The notes under the pieces: generated by a model
Database searches by the model: none
Told to the model about the DNA's origin: nothing
What the model saw: only the letters and a program-made list of their open reading frames with translations
Position numbers and translations under genes: made by a program
Part shown: in pieces, positions 47,877 to 57,299 of the stretch
Layout of the letters: each line of letters starts with the position of its first letter
Position numbering within the stretch: position 1 is the first letter of the stretch
NCBI GenBank assembly: GCA_003244255.1
Contig: QHCD01000031.1
Span: 1 to 64,000 of the forward strand
DNA from: Pseudonocardiales bacterium
GTDB taxonomy: Bacteria; Actinomycetota; Actinomycetes; Mycobacteriales; QHCD01
Reading direction: 5' to 3'
Length of the DNA: 64,000 nucleotides

Positions 47877-49463
47877 GTGACCCTGCCCGGCTTCCCCGAC
47901 TCCTCACGGCGTTCCCGGCGTCGCGACGGCGAGGCCGCCGGACCACCGCCTTCCAACGACTCGGATCGCACCCGACGGATATCGAACCAACTCCCGCGGG
48001 TCGGCGGCCACTCCACAGGTCGCGCGTCGTCGTCGAGCGGGACGACGCGGCGGCGGGACGGCCGGGCGGATCCTGGGCACGGTGAGACGACGCCGCCGCG
48101 CGCCGGCTCGGCCAGCCAGAAGGTCACCGTCTCGCGGGTCGCGGCCAGGCGGATGGGCCAGTTCTCACGCGGCACGGTGCGAGCGATCAACAATGCCAGC
48201 CGGGCGGACGGGGCGTCGGTCTCCGGCCTCACCCGGCTGATCTGGCTCAACGTCGTCCAGACCGGCGGCGACGGCATGATCGCGGTGGCGCTCGCGAACA
48301 CGATCTTCTTCTCCGCGGCCACCAACCAGCAGCGCAGCAACGTCGCGCTGTATCTGATCATCACGATGGCGCCGTTCGCCGTCGTCGCGCCGGTGATCGG
48401 GCCACTGCTCGACCGGCTACAGCGCGGCCGGCGGTATGCGCTGGCGGGAACCATGACGGGGCGCGGTGTGCTCGCTTGGGTGATGGCGGCGAACTTCCAC
48501 AACCTCGGGCTCTATCCGGCGGTGTTCGGCTTTCTGGTGTTGTCCAAGGCGTTCAACGTTCTCAAGGGCGCCTGCGTCCCGCGGGTGCTGCCCGACGGGA
48601 TGACCCTGGTAAGCGCCAACGCGCGGATGTCGATCTTCGGCCTGGCCGGTGGTATCGCGTTCGGCGCGGTGGCCGCCGGCATCTCGAAGCTCTCGATCGG
48701 CTGGTCGCTGCGGGTCACGACGCTGGCGTTCCTGTTCGCCGCGGTGCTCGCCCTGCGGCTGCCGGCGCATGTCGACAGCTCGGCGGGTGAGGTGCAGGCG
48801 ACGGTGGTCCGCTCGGCTACCAGCACCGGCGGCAGGGGCAGCCGTGCGCTCCCCCGGCATGTGGTGACCGCGCTGCGCGGCTCCGGGGCGCTACGGCTGC
48901 TGTCCGGGTTCCTCACCCTGTTCCTCGCGTTCCTGGTCCAGCACGACTACCACGGCGCGGACGCCGTCGTCGCGCTCGGTGCTGTCGCGGCCGCCGCCGG
49001 TGGCGGGAGTTTCCTCGGCACGGCCGCGGGGGCACGGCTGCGGCTCGGCCGGCCCGACGTCATCGTGCTGTGCTGCGTCGGGGCCGCGGCGGCGGCCTGC
49101 GTCGTCGCGGCGCTCGCCTACTCGATCGGCATTGCCGTCGCGACCGCCCTGGTGGCCGGCATCGCGAACAACCTGGGCAAGCTCTCGCTCGACGCGATCA
49201 TCCAGCGCGAGGTGCCCGATCGGCTGCGCTCCTCGGCCTTCGGCCGGTCCGAGACCCTGCTGCAACTGGCCTGGGTGCTCGGCGGCGCGCTCGGGATCTC
49301 GCTGCCGCTCGACGGACGGATCGGATTCGCCGTCGGCGCGGCCGTGCTGCTCGCAGCGCTCGCGGTCACGGTGCTCGCCAGCCGCGCGACCCAGGCGTCG
49401 CGGGCCGACGACGCCGCGCGCTCGATCCCGGACGGTCCCTGGCCGGCCCAACGCCAGGACTAG
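47877..49463 (+). CDS. MFS transporter (Rv0876c-like)
   Basis: A 528-residue protein. About 95 residues of Arg/Ser/Pro-rich cytoplasmic N-terminus come first, then roughly twelve membrane helices. Landmarks are RLIWLNVVQTGGDGMIAVAL, VIGPLLDRLQRGRRYAL and AIIQREVPDRLRSSAFGRSE, the last being characteristic of this actinobacterial subgroup. The position next to DUF3027 matches Rv0876c. The GTG at 47877 follows CAGGATGG; an ATG at 47868 is an alternative. Substrate unknown. Confidence 0.85.
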   Translation: MTLPGFPDSSRRSRRRDGEAAGPPPSNDSDRTRRISNQLPRVGGHSTGRASSSSGTTRRRDGRADPGHGETTPPRAGSASQKVTVSRVAARRMGQFSRGTVRAINNASRADGASVSGLTRLIWLNVVQTGGDGMIAVALANTIFFSAATNQQRSNVALYLIITMAPFAVVAPVIGPLLDRLQRGRRYALAGTMTGRGVLAWVMAANFHNLGLYPAVFGFLVLSKAFNVLKGACVPRVLPDGMTLVSANARMSIFGLAGGIAFGAVAAGISKLSIGWSLRVTTLAFLFAAVLALRLPAHVDSSAGEVQATVVRSATSTGGRGSRALPRHVVTALRGSGALRLLSGFLTLFLAFLVQHDYHGADAVVALGAVAAAAGGGSFLGTAAGARLRLGRPDVIVLCCVGAAAAACVVAALAYSIGIAVATALVAGIANNLGKLSLDAIIQREVPDRLRSSAFGRSETLLQLAWVLGGALGISLPLDGRIGFAVGAAVLLAALAVTVLASRATQASRADDAARSIPDGPWPAQRQD

Positions 49464-49470
49464 TGGCAGC

Positions 49471-49854
49471 TCAGGCGTCCAGATCGTTCGCTACGGCGCG
49501 CAGCACGGCGGCGACCTTGTGGGAATCGGAGCGATCTGGATAACGCCCGCGCCGCAGGGCGTTCGAAACGTCGTCCAGGAGCTTGATCAGGTCCTCGACG
49601 AGGACGGTCATCTCGTCCGGTTTCATCCGCTGGGCCTGCGCCACGGACGGCAGCTGCTCCAGGACGTGGACCGATAGCGCCTGCTCGCCACGCCGCCCGG
49701 CCGCAACGCCGAACTCCACTCGCTGGCCGGCCTTCAACTCGGTGACGCCGGCGGGCAACGCGTCGCGGTGCACGAACACGTCGCCGCCGTCCTCGCGGGA
49801 GAGGAAGCCGAAACCCTTCTCGGCGCTGAACCATTTCACCTTGCCGGTTGGCAC
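49471..49854 (-). CDS. Cold-shock domain protein with C-terminal helical extension (CspB-like)
   Basis: A 127-residue protein. Residues 1-66 are a cold-shock domain with the RNA-binding motifs GKVKWFSAEKGFGFL and DVFVHRDAL. The remaining 60 residues form a helical tail (AQAQRMKPDEMTVLVEDLIK and so on) absent from single-domain Csp proteins but present in mycobacterial CspB (Rv0871). The GTG at 49854 is preceded by GAGGG at a good distance and matches the usual family start. It ends convergently against the MFS gene, 7 bases away. Confidence 0.9.
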   Translation of the reverse strand: MPTGKVKWFSAEKGFGFLSREDGGDVFVHRDALPAGVTELKAGQRVEFGVAAGRRGEQALSVHVLEQLPSVAQAQRMKPDEMTVLVEDLIKLLDDVSNALRRGRYPDRSDSHKVAAVLRAVANDLDA

Positions 49855-50085
49855 GTCGCCCTCGCTTGCATTCATGGTGGGGTTTGTCAGCACGTCGTGC
49901 GCCCGACCGAATCGAACCCCGAGGCTAGCGGTTCACCGGCGCTCGCGCTCGTTCGATTCTGCGAACCGCTGCGCCGCCGACGACGAGGCTCTTATGGTGA
50001 AGGGAACGTGAGGGGCATCCGGCTGCGTCGGACCCCGTGAGACCTGACCCCCCGGCAACCGCCCGACGACGACGGAGCGATCCTG

Positions 50086-51759
50086 GTGAACGATTATCCG
50101 AACCGACCCGGCGAGTGGTCCGGGGACGGCCAAGAGCCGGGCAGCGGCCAACCCTACGGCCAGCCCAGCGGTCAGCCCTACGGCCAGCCCTGGGCCCAAC
50201 AGCCGGACCAGCAATCCTGGTCCGGGGGATACACCGGTCCGCCGTCGTGGGACCCCTCGGCCGGATCCCAGCCCGGCTGGCAACCGCCGCCGGGCCCGCC
50301 GCAGGGCTGGCAGGTCACCGGTTATCCGCCGCCGCCGAGCCGTCCGCCTCGGCGTGGGCTGGTCATCGGAGCGATCGCCGTGGTCGCTGCCCTCGCCATC
50401 TCCGGCGGCACGTACGCCGTCGTGGCCGCCAAGAAGGGTTCGCCGGCCGCGAACAACGCCGCGCTGAAGCATCTCCCTGCCGACACCATCGCCGTCGCCG
50501 CGGCCAATCTCGATCCGGGATCCGAGGAGACCGTCGCCGCGCTGAAATACCTGCGTAAGTTCCCGTCGATCGCCTCCCGTAGCTCCGGCGACTCGCTGAC
50601 CGATGGTGTGCTGCGTCCGCTGATCGACCGCTCGCCGGGCGTCGACTTCGACCGCGACATCAAGCCGTGGCTCGGCAAGCACGCGGCGATCGCGGCGGAC
50701 CCGCAGGGCGGCTCGATCCGGCCGGTGCTCGTCGTCGAGGTCACCGACGAGACCAAGGCCAAGGCGACGCTCGAGAAGGACGCGAAGAAGGGCGACGTCG
50801 GGTACATCGTCAAGGACGGCTGGGCAACGATCAGCGACGCGCAACGGCACGCCCAGACCGCGTTCGACGACGCCGCGAAATCCAACCTGTCCGGCGCGTT
50901 CAGCACGGCCACCCGGAAGCTGCCAGCTGACGCCGTGATCACTTCCATGATCAAGGTGAGGTCGGCGATCCAGTGGGCGCAGCGGACGTCGCCCGACGAG
51001 CTGAACATCTCCGCCGGCGACCTGGCGAAGGTTCCGACGACGCTGGTCGCATCGCTGCGCTTCGGCGATTCCGCCGCAGACGTGCAGATGCGTGCATCCG
51101 GTGGTGCGAAGACGACGGGCCCGAGCGTCGGCAACGACGTTGCAGCGTTGCCGGCCGATTCCTCCGTCGCCGTCGGCGTCACCGGTCTTGATGTCGCCGT
51201 GCGGAAGGCATCGAAGGTCCTGGGCAAGATGCGCCCGGGCCTGGTGCCGCTGCCTCCGTTCGGGATTCCGGGCCTGCCATCGGAGGTTCTGCCGACGGAC
51301 CAACGAAGGCTGTTGCCGGCGCTGCGTCAGCTGCCCACTGTGGTCGGATCAAAGACCGTGTTCGCCGCGGACGGTTCGGCGAAGTCCTTCGGCATGGTTG
51401 CCACCACCGATCCGGCCAGGGCGGCCGGGGCGGCGAGGGAGATCGCCGCAGCGCTTGATATTCGCCGGCTGGCGATCAGGCAGACGTCCACCGGCATCGT
51501 CGTGGCCACGTCCGCCGCCTACGCCTCGACACTCGCCAATCCCTCGGGCGCGGGCACGCTCGGATCGCAGTCGCAGTTCAAGGCGGCGGTGGGCGACACG
51601 GATCGTTCCACCTTCGTCGCCTACGTCGACGTGCACCGGCTGGCCGCCCGCTCCGACCGCGGCAACGATCCCGACGCCCGTGCACTGAAGGCGATCGGCG
51701 TGAACGCGTCCTCCGACGGTGGTGACACCGTCCTGCACCTGCGCGTCGTCACCTCCTGA
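50086..51759 (+). CDS. DUF3352 domain-containing membrane protein
   Basis: A 557-residue protein. A Gln/Pro/Gly/Tyr-rich cytoplasmic start has GQPYGQP repeats. One membrane helix follows at about 87-108 (RGLVIGAIAVVAALAISGG), then a large extracytoplasmic DUF3352 region with HLPADTIAVAAANLDPGSEE and GVDFDRDIKPWLGKHAAIA. It is similar in position to the conserved proteins near Rv0875c in mycobacteria. Function unknown; the family is found in surface-exposed proteins. The GTG at 50086 follows GGAGCGATCCTG. Confidence 0.85.
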   Translation: MNDYPNRPGEWSGDGQEPGSGQPYGQPSGQPYGQPWAQQPDQQSWSGGYTGPPSWDPSAGSQPGWQPPPGPPQGWQVTGYPPPPSRPPRRGLVIGAIAVVAALAISGGTYAVVAAKKGSPAANNAALKHLPADTIAVAAANLDPGSEETVAALKYLRKFPSIASRSSGDSLTDGVLRPLIDRSPGVDFDRDIKPWLGKHAAIAADPQGGSIRPVLVVEVTDETKAKATLEKDAKKGDVGYIVKDGWATISDAQRHAQTAFDDAAKSNLSGAFSTATRKLPADAVITSMIKVRSAIQWAQRTSPDELNISAGDLAKVPTTLVASLRFGDSAADVQMRASGGAKTTGPSVGNDVAALPADSSVAVGVTGLDVAVRKASKVLGKMRPGLVPLPPFGIPGLPSEVLPTDQRRLLPALRQLPTVVGSKTVFAADGSAKSFGMVATTDPARAAGAAREIAAALDIRRLAIRQTSTGIVVATSAAYASTLANPSGAGTLGSQSQFKAAVGDTDRSTFVAYVDVHRLAARSDRGNDPDARALKAIGVNASSDGGDTVLHLRVVTS

Positions 51760-51779
51760 CCCGGGGAGCACGGGAGCGC

Positions 51780-51983
51780 TCAGGCAGGTGGCAGGTTCGG
51801 CCGATCCTGCGGGCCGGGGTGCTCGTAGCCGAGCGTCTCGACGGGCAGCGGGAACGTGATGGGAGCACCGAACGGCGAGAGCGCTCCCTGCAGGTCGGCG
51901 GCAAACTCCGACACCGATGCCTGACCGGGCCAGGTCGGGTCGACCCGCGGCGGCGTAGGGGGCTGCTGATCGTCAACGCTCAC
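51780..51983 (-). CDS. Small conserved actinobacterial protein (Rv0863-like position)
   Basis: A 67-residue, proline-rich protein with [20 protein letters not shown] and [11 protein letters not shown]. It is divergent from the WYL/helicase-associated gene by about 26 bases, the same place as Rv0863 beside Rv0862c. No membrane segment or cysteine. Function unknown. Confidence 0.65.
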   Translation of the reverse strand: MSVDDQQPPTPPRVDPTWPGQASVSEFAADLQGALSPFGAPITFPLPVETLGYEHPGPQDRPNLPPA

Positions 51984-52009
51984 GGGACAAGTGTGGCACG
52001 GTGGAGACG

Positions 52010-54394
52010 ATGAGCACGACCCGCTCGAGCTCGCTCACCGACTGGCTCCGGGCCCGTTCCGACGACGACCTCGCGGCCCTGTTCCGCGTGCGGCCCGACA
52101 TCGCCGTACCCGCGCCGCCGGATCTCGGTGTGACGGCGAGCCGGCTCGCGGTCCGGGTCTCGATCCAGCGGGCGCTCGACGGTCTGGACGCCCGCACCCT
52201 CGCCGTCGTCGACGCTCTGGTGCTGCTCGACGCGCCGACGTCGGCGCACGACGTCGAGCGGATGATCGGAGCCGGCGTCACGGCCGAGCAGGTGTCGGCT
52301 GCGCTGGAGCGGCTCCGCTCGCTGGCCGTGGTGTGGGGCGACGACGACGAGGTCCACATCGTCGGCCAGGCACGCGAGGCGGTCGGCGGCTCTCCCGCCG
52401 GTCTCGGCCGGCCGGTCACGAAGTGTCTCGCCGGGCACACCGACGTCGAGATCGCTCCGCTGCTGCGCGCGGTCGGTCTGCCCCGGCTGTCCCAACCGGT
52501 CGCGGCGGCCAAGGTCGCCGAGGTCTACAGGGACCACGACCGCATCCGGGCCCTCGTCGCGGGGTGCGACGAGGGCGAACGCGACATCCTGCACCAGCTC
52601 GCCGCGGGGCCACCGCTCGGATCGCTGCGGCACGCCCGGCGGACACCGGATGCCGCCGATCCGAGCCCGGTGCGCAGGCTGCTCGGCCGCGGATTGCTGG
52701 TCGCGATCGACAACGAGACGGTCGAGCTGCCGCGCGAGGTCGGCCTGGCCCTGCGGGGGGAGACACCCCTCGGCGACGTCGCCGTCGAACCGCCCGATGT
52801 CGTCACGACCGACATCGGGCCGTCCATTGTGGACTCCACCGGCGTCGGCCAGGTGCTGGCGGCGCTGCGCGCCCTAGCGCTGCTCCTCGACGCATGCGCA
52901 GCCGCTGCGCCGCGCCAGCTCCGGCAGGGCGGCGTCGGCGTGCGCGACCTGCGCCGCCTCGCGCGCGGCGCCGACACGGATGACGGCACCGCCGCGCTCC
53001 TGCTCGAGGTGGCGACGGCGGCCGGGCTGCTCACGGTCGATCAGCGGGGTTCGGGCGTCGATCGTGAGTGGGTGCCGACGGTGGATTACGACCGCTGGGC
53101 CGAGTCGCCCGTGGCCGCCCGCTGGGTCGCGATCGCGGACGCGTGGCTCGCCATGGCGCGGGTGCCGAGCCTCGTCGGCGAGCGCGACGACCGGGACCGC
53201 CCGGCCGCGGCGCTGTCCGTGGACGTCCAGCGCACCAGCGCACCGGCACTGCGCCGTCGCATCCTCGACGCCGTCGCCGAGCTGCCGGTCGGGACGACGG
53301 CGTCCAACGACGACCTCGCCGCGCGGCTGGCCTGGCGTGCACCGCGCGCAGCCGGCCCGTGGCACGACCGGCTGGTGCGCGACATCCGCGCGGAGGCGGA
53401 GACGCTGGGCGTCACCGGTCGCGGTGCGCTCACGTCCTACGGCCGGGCGCTGCTCGATGCAGCGGACCCGACCGACCGGCTCGCCGGCGTTCTCCCGGCA
53501 CCGATCGACCACGTGCTGATTCAGGCCGATCTCACCGTCGTCGCCCCCGGACCGCTCGAGCCCGAGCTCGAGCGCGCGATCGGCCTGGTGGCCGACGTCG
53601 AATCCTCCGGGGGCGCAACGGTTTACCGGCTGACGTCGTCGACGATCCGGCGCGCACTGGACGCCGGGCGCACCGCGGCCGAGCTGCACGAGCTGTTCGC
53701 GGCCCGGTCGCGGACACCAGTACCGCAGGCGCTCACCTACCTCATCGACGACGTCGGCCGCCGGCATGGCGCCCTGCGTGCCGGCACCGCCACCGCGTAC
53801 CTGCGCAGCGACGACGAAGCGCTGCTCGGTCAGGTCGTCGCCGACCGCCGGCTGCAGCACCTGAGGCTGCGCCGGATCGCGCCGACCGTCGCGCTGTCCC
53901 GTGCCCCGGTCGCCGACGTACTGACCGGCCTGCGGGAGCAGGGATACGCACCCACGGCGGAGTCGGCCGAAGGCACCAGGCTCTCGGGAACCACCGCCGC
54001 CCGGCGGGCCAAACGGCTGCCCCGACCGGTCCAGGTCAGCAGCAACGGCGCGCCGACCGACGACCAGCTGATGGCGCTGGTGCATGCCGTGCGGGCCGGC
54101 GACGACGCCGTCCGGCGGGTCCGGCATGCGCAGTCGGTGACCGGCGTGCCCGGCGTCACAACGGCGTCGACGCTCGCGCTGCTCAGCGCGGCAAGCCGTG
54201 AGGGTCGGCCGGTCTGGCTCGGCTACGTCAACGCGCAGGGGGCGGCCAGCCAGCGCATCGTCGAGCCGATCTCGGTCAGCGGCGGCTACCTGCACGGCTT
54301 CGATCACCGCCGCCAGGAGACCCGAACCTTCGCGCTGCACCGGATCACCTCGGTCGCCCTGCTCGGCGACGAGGATTCTCTTTTCGCTGACTGA
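52010..54394 (+). CDS. Helicase-associated and WYL domain-containing protein (Rv0862c-like)
   Basis: A 794-residue protein. The first half has winged-helix-like segments ([20 protein letters not shown] and others). Residues of about 480-620 match the XPB/Ssl2 helicase-associated domain ([20 protein letters not shown]), and the end is a WYL-like sensor domain ([20 protein letters not shown] then [16 protein letters not shown]). It lacks the ATPase motifs of a helicase. In mycobacteria its homolog lies beside the XPB helicase, which suggests a joint role in DNA repair. The ATG at 52010 is preferred over the GTG at 52001. The stop codon is inside a hairpin repeat. Confidence 0.88.
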   Translation: MSTTRSSSLTDWLRARSDDDLAALFRVRPDIAVPAPPDLGVTASRLAVRVSIQRALDGLDARTLAVVDALVLLDAPTSAHDVERMIGAGVTAEQVSAALERLRSLAVVWGDDDEVHIVGQAREAVGGSPAGLGRPVTKCLAGHTDVEIAPLLRAVGLPRLSQPVAAAKVAEVYRDHDRIRALVAGCDEGERDILHQLAAGPPLGSLRHARRTPDAADPSPVRRLLGRGLLVAIDNETVELPREVGLALRGETPLGDVAVEPPDVVTTDIGPSIVDSTGVGQVLAALRALALLLDACAAAAPRQLRQGGVGVRDLRRLARGADTDDGTAALLLEVATAAGLLTVDQRGSGVDREWVPTVDYDRWAESPVAARWVAIADAWLAMARVPSLVGERDDRDRPAAALSVDVQRTSAPALRRRILDAVAELPVGTTASNDDLAARLAWRAPRAAGPWHDRLVRDIRAEAETLGVTGRGALTSYGRALLDAADPTDRLAGVLPAPIDHVLIQADLTVVAPGPLEPELERAIGLVADVESSGGATVYRLTSSTIRRALDAGRTAAELHELFAARSRTPVPQALTYLIDDVGRRHGALRAGTATAYLRSDDEALLGQVVADRRLQHLRLRRIAPTVALSRAPVADVLTGLREQGYAPTAESAEGTRLSGTTAARRAKRLPRPVQVSSNGAPTDDQLMALVHAVRAGDDAVRRVRHAQSVTGVPGVTTASTLALLSAASREGRPVWLGYVNAQGAASQRIVEPISVSGGYLHGFDHRRQETRTFALHRITSVALLGDEDSLFAD

Positions 54395-54447
54395 GTAGAG
54401 ATCGACGTGTTTGCCGGCCGCGGGACGTCGATCTGTACTCAGTCAGC
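54386..54447. repeat. Hairpin repeat, family 3 copy A
   Basis: A 62-bp inverted repeat: arms starting GCTGACTGAGTAGAGATCGA pair with one mismatch around a 16-base loop. It contains the stop codons of both convergent neighbours (54392-54394 plus strand, 54443-54445 minus strand). A second copy is at 55414, on the other side of the DUF559 gene. Confidence 0.92.
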
Positions 54448-55297
54448 GGGGACGGTGGGCGGCGACGGCGGCCAGTACCTGGGTCGCGATCACGTCGGGG
54501 CGGCGGTAGATGTCGCTGGCCGTATAGCGGAGCACAACAAAACCGGCGTTCACCAGCCTGTTCTGGCGGCGGGCGTCGGCCGCGAACACATCGGGCTCGC
54601 GGTGGATCGAGCCGTCGCACTCGACGACGACCGACCCGACCCGCAGGTCGGGACGCAGCCACTCGCCTCCGACCCGGATCGGTGCGTTCACGGCCGGTGT
54701 GAGGCCGGCATCGCGCAGAATGACCCGCAGCCGCGACTCCATCGGGGTCTCCGCCCGTCGGTCGGCCAGCTCGATCGCGGCCGCGGCACGTCGTACCCCA
54801 CGCCATCCCGGCCGCGCCGCCAGGTAGCGCCCGAGCGCGGCCGTCGACAGGCCGACGCGCAGCAGGGCGTCCAGGCACACCACCGCCTCAACGCGGCGCT
54901 CCAGCCGGGCCAGATCGAACGCGGTGCGCACGAGTGTCGTCGTCCGAACCCCGTCGATCATGCAGATGTCAGACGGCGCGAGCTCGGACCGACGGATGCG
55001 AACGGCCGCGCGGCGGGCGTTGCGAGCGGACGGGACGGTCACCTCCAGGCTGGCGTCAGGGCTGGTCAGCACGTCGGCGCCGTGCAACCACGCCGCCGAC
55101 CGGCCCGATACCGCGCCCCGTGGCGGGAGCACCAGCGCGCCGGCCGCGATCGCTGTGCCGTGGTCGCCGCGCCCCACGCTCTCGGCGACGTAGACGCCGT
55201 ACAACAGCCTGCGCCACGCCCGACCCGACAGCTGTCGCTGGGTCAGCCCGTGGCGGCGGGCGACGGCGACCGTAAAGGGCGCGGGCTGCTCCGACAC
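54443..55297 (-). CDS. DUF559 endonuclease-fold protein with AbiEi-like N-terminal domain
   Basis: A 284-residue protein. The N-terminus AVARRHGLTQRQLSGRAWRR followed by LLYGVYV is the winged-helix start of AbiEi-type antitoxin proteins. The C-terminal part ETPMESRLRVILRDAG, RPDLRVGSVVVECDGSIHRE and VVLRYTASDIY is the DUF559/Vsr-like nuclease fold, with the E, D and ExD acids of a PD-(D/E)XK site. The GTG at 55297 starts VSEQPAPF. The gene splits the XPB locus and is flanked on both sides by family 3 hairpins. Either a solitary nuclease/regulator or a mobile cassette. Confidence 0.85.
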   Translation of the reverse strand: MSEQPAPFTVAVARRHGLTQRQLSGRAWRRLLYGVYVAESVGRGDHGTAIAAGALVLPPRGAVSGRSAAWLHGADVLTSPDASLEVTVPSARNARRAAVRIRRSELAPSDICMIDGVRTTTLVRTAFDLARLERRVEAVVCLDALLRVGLSTAALGRYLAARPGWRGVRRAAAAIELADRRAETPMESRLRVILRDAGLTPAVNAPIRVGGEWLRPDLRVGSVVVECDGSIHREPDVFAADARRQNRLVNAGFVVLRYTASDIYRRPDVIATQVLAAVAAHRPR

Positions 55298-55351
55298 CCG
55301 ACCACTGTGCGGGCCACCGATCCCACCGGCGGCCGTTATCCACAGCCGACG

Positions 55352-55413
55352 GCCCGCCGCCCACCAACCCGCCCACCAACCCGCCCGCCCACCAACCCGG
55401 CGACCCAACCCGG
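55352..55413. repeat. C-rich minisatellite upstream of the DUF559 gene
   Basis: Degenerate tandem copies of CCCACCAACCCG, four or five times, the last ones changed to GACCCAACCCGGC. The array abuts the family 3 hairpin at 55414 and lies in the 5' region of the DUF559 gene. Confidence 0.75.
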
Positions 55414-55471
55414 CGACTGAGTAGAGATCGACGTCGAGACGGCTGCCGATACGTCGATCTCTACTCAGTCG
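55414..55471. repeat. Hairpin repeat, family 3 copy B
   Basis: A 58-bp inverted repeat with perfect 21-base arms starting CGACTGAGTAGAGATCGACG. The stem matches copy A at 54386, but the 16-base loop is different. It lies between the divergent DUF559 and XPB genes. Confidence 0.92.
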
Positions 55472-55509
55472 GCGAGCAGGAGCGGCGAGCAGGAGCGGCG
55501 AGCAGGAGC
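55471..55509. repeat. Three tandem 13-bp repeats before the XPB gene
   Basis: Three identical copies of GGCGAGCAGGAGC directly after the hairpin. Thirteen is not a multiple of three and no gene runs through, so this is non-coding slippage or a binding array in the 5' region of XPB. Confidence 0.88.
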
Positions 55510-55553
55510 GGCGGCGGCGCCGAAAGGTCGGCACGGCGCGCGATAATCGGCCG

Positions 55554-57197
55554 GTGACCGATGGCCCGCTGATCGTCCAGTCCGACAAGACCTTGCTGCT
55601 CGAGGTCGACCACCCCGCATCCGCGCTCGCGCGCGCCGCGATCGCGCCGTTCGCCGAGCTCGAACGCAGCCCCGAGCACGTGCACACCTACCGCCTCACC
55701 CCGCTCGGCCTGTGGAACGCCCGCGCGTCCGGTCACGACGCCGAACAGGTCGTGGACGCGCTGGTGCGCTACAGCCGCTACGCCGTGCCGCAGGCCCTGC
55801 TCGTCGACGTCGCCGACACGATGGAACGCTTCGGCCGGCTGCAGCTGCAGAAGGACCCGGCGCACGGCCTGGTGCTGGTGGCCTTGGATCGCGCCGTGCT
55901 CGAAGAGGTCATCCGGAGCAAGAAGGTCGCGCCGATGCTCGGCCCGCGCGTCGACGACGACACCGTCATCGTGCACCAGAGCGAGCGGGGGCGGCTGAAG
56001 CAGGCCCTGCTGAAGGTCGGCTGGCCGGCCGAGGATCTCGCCGGCTACGTCGACGGCGAGGCGCACGCGATCGACCTCGACGAGACAGGGTGGGCGCTTC
56101 GGCCGTATCAACAGGAGGCGGTCGCGAACTTCTGGGACGGCGGCTCCGGCGTCGTCGTGCTGCCGTGTGGCGCGGGCAAGACGCTCGTCGGAGCCGCGGC
56201 GATGGCGCGGGCGAAGGCGACCACGCTAATCCTGGTCACGAACACCGTCGCCGGCCGGCAGTGGAAACGCGAGCTCATCGCGCGGACGTCGCTCTCCGAG
56301 GAGGAGATCGGCGAGTACTCCGGCGAGCGCAAGGAGATCCGGCCGGTCACGATCGCGACGTACCAGATCATGACGACGCGGCGCGCGGGTGAGTACCGGC
56401 ATCTTGAGCTGTTCGACTCCCGGGACTGGGGCCTGATCGTCTACGACGAGGTGCACCTGCTGCCCGCGCCGATCTTCCGGCTCACCGCCGACCTGCAGTC
56501 CCGGCGCCGGCTCGGCCTCACCGCCACCCTCATTCGCGAGGACGGCCGCGAGGGGGACGTCTTCTCCCTCATCGGGCCGAAGCGTTACGACGCGCCGTGG
56601 CGCGACATCGAGGCGCAGGGTTGGATCGCGCCGGCCGACTGCACCGAGGTGCGCGTGACGCCGACCGATGCCGAACGGATGCTCTACGCGACGGCCGAAC
56701 CCGAGGACCGCTACCGCATCGGGGCAACCGTGCACACCAAGATCGCCGTCGTACGGCGGCTGATCGATCGACACCCCGACGACCAGGTCCTCGTCATCGG
56801 CGCGTACCTCGATCAGCTCGACGAGCTCGGTGAAACCCTTGGGGTACCGGTGATCCAGGGCTCGACGACGACACGCGAACGGGAGCGGCTCTACGACGCG
56901 TTCCGCAACGCCGAGGTGCGCACGCTCGTCGTGTCGAAGGTCGCGAACTTCTCCGTCGACCTGCCCGAGGCCGCCGTTGCCATCCAGGTGTCCGGCACGT
57001 TCGGCTCGCGCCAGGAGGAGGCGCAGCGGCTCGGCCGGGTGCTCCGCCCCAAGGCCGACGGCAGGCCGGCGCACTTCTACACCGTCGTCACGAGGGACAC
57101 CCTGGACCAGGATTACGCCGCCCACCGGCAGCGGTTCCTCGCCGAGCAGGGGTACGCCTACACCATCGTCGACGCCGACGACATCCTCGCCGGCTGA
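55554..57197 (+). CDS. DNA repair helicase XPB (Ercc3-like)
   Basis: A 547-residue SF2 helicase related to eukaryotic XPB and to Rv0861c, thought to unwind DNA 3' to 5' in repair. The N-terminal part to about 180 is the XPB helicase-associated domain (DKTLLLEVDHPASALARAAI). Walker A is LPCGAGKT, motif II is VYDEVHLL (DEVH box), motif III is LGLTATLIRED, which includes the XPB RED motif, and motifs V-VI are VVSKVANFSVDLPEA and QEEAQRLGRVLRPK. The GTG at 55554 starts VTDGPLIVQSDKTL. It is separated from its usual neighbour, the WYL/helicase-associated gene, by the DUF559 gene. Confidence 0.94.
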   Translation: MTDGPLIVQSDKTLLLEVDHPASALARAAIAPFAELERSPEHVHTYRLTPLGLWNARASGHDAEQVVDALVRYSRYAVPQALLVDVADTMERFGRLQLQKDPAHGLVLVALDRAVLEEVIRSKKVAPMLGPRVDDDTVIVHQSERGRLKQALLKVGWPAEDLAGYVDGEAHAIDLDETGWALRPYQQEAVANFWDGGSGVVVLPCGAGKTLVGAAAMARAKATTLILVTNTVAGRQWKRELIARTSLSEEEIGEYSGERKEIRPVTIATYQIMTTRRAGEYRHLELFDSRDWGLIVYDEVHLLPAPIFRLTADLQSRRRLGLTATLIREDGREGDVFSLIGPKRYDAPWRDIEAQGWIAPADCTEVRVTPTDAERMLYATAEPEDRYRIGATVHTKIAVVRRLIDRHPDDQVLVIGAYLDQLDELGETLGVPVIQGSTTTRERERLYDAFRNAEVRTLVVSKVANFSVDLPEAAVAIQVSGTFGSRQEEAQRLGRVLRPKADGRPAHFYTVVTRDTLDQDYAAHRQRFLAEQGYAYTIVDADDILAG

Positions 57198-57232
57198 GCA
57201 GTCCCGCTGCCCGCCACGGGTCGGGCGGCTCG

Positions 57233-57261
57233 CGCCTGGCGCCGCTGGGCGGCGCCAGGGC
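57233..57261. terminator. Hairpin between the convergent XPB and ArsR-SRPBCC genes
   Basis: CCTGGCGCC and GGCGCCAGG pair perfectly over nine bases around a seven-base loop. The hairpin is 36 bases after the XPB stop and 39 from the stop of the facing gene, with no T-run. A likely bidirectional terminator. Confidence 0.55.
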
Positions 57262-57299
57262 GAGTCAAGAGCCCGAACCGCTGTTGCTCCTGCTCGACT

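Noticed and set aside
49905..49945. A tRNA-like TTCGATTC segment on the minus strand upstream of the Csp gene
   Set aside because: The flanking bases do not form a five-pair T-stem, and no acceptor or anticodon arms fit. No tRNA or rRNA gene was found in the window.
55336..55344. TTATCCACA as a sign of a replication origin
   Set aside because: A single DnaA-box-like 9-mer without a cluster, AT-rich region or dnaA/dnaN genes is not an origin.
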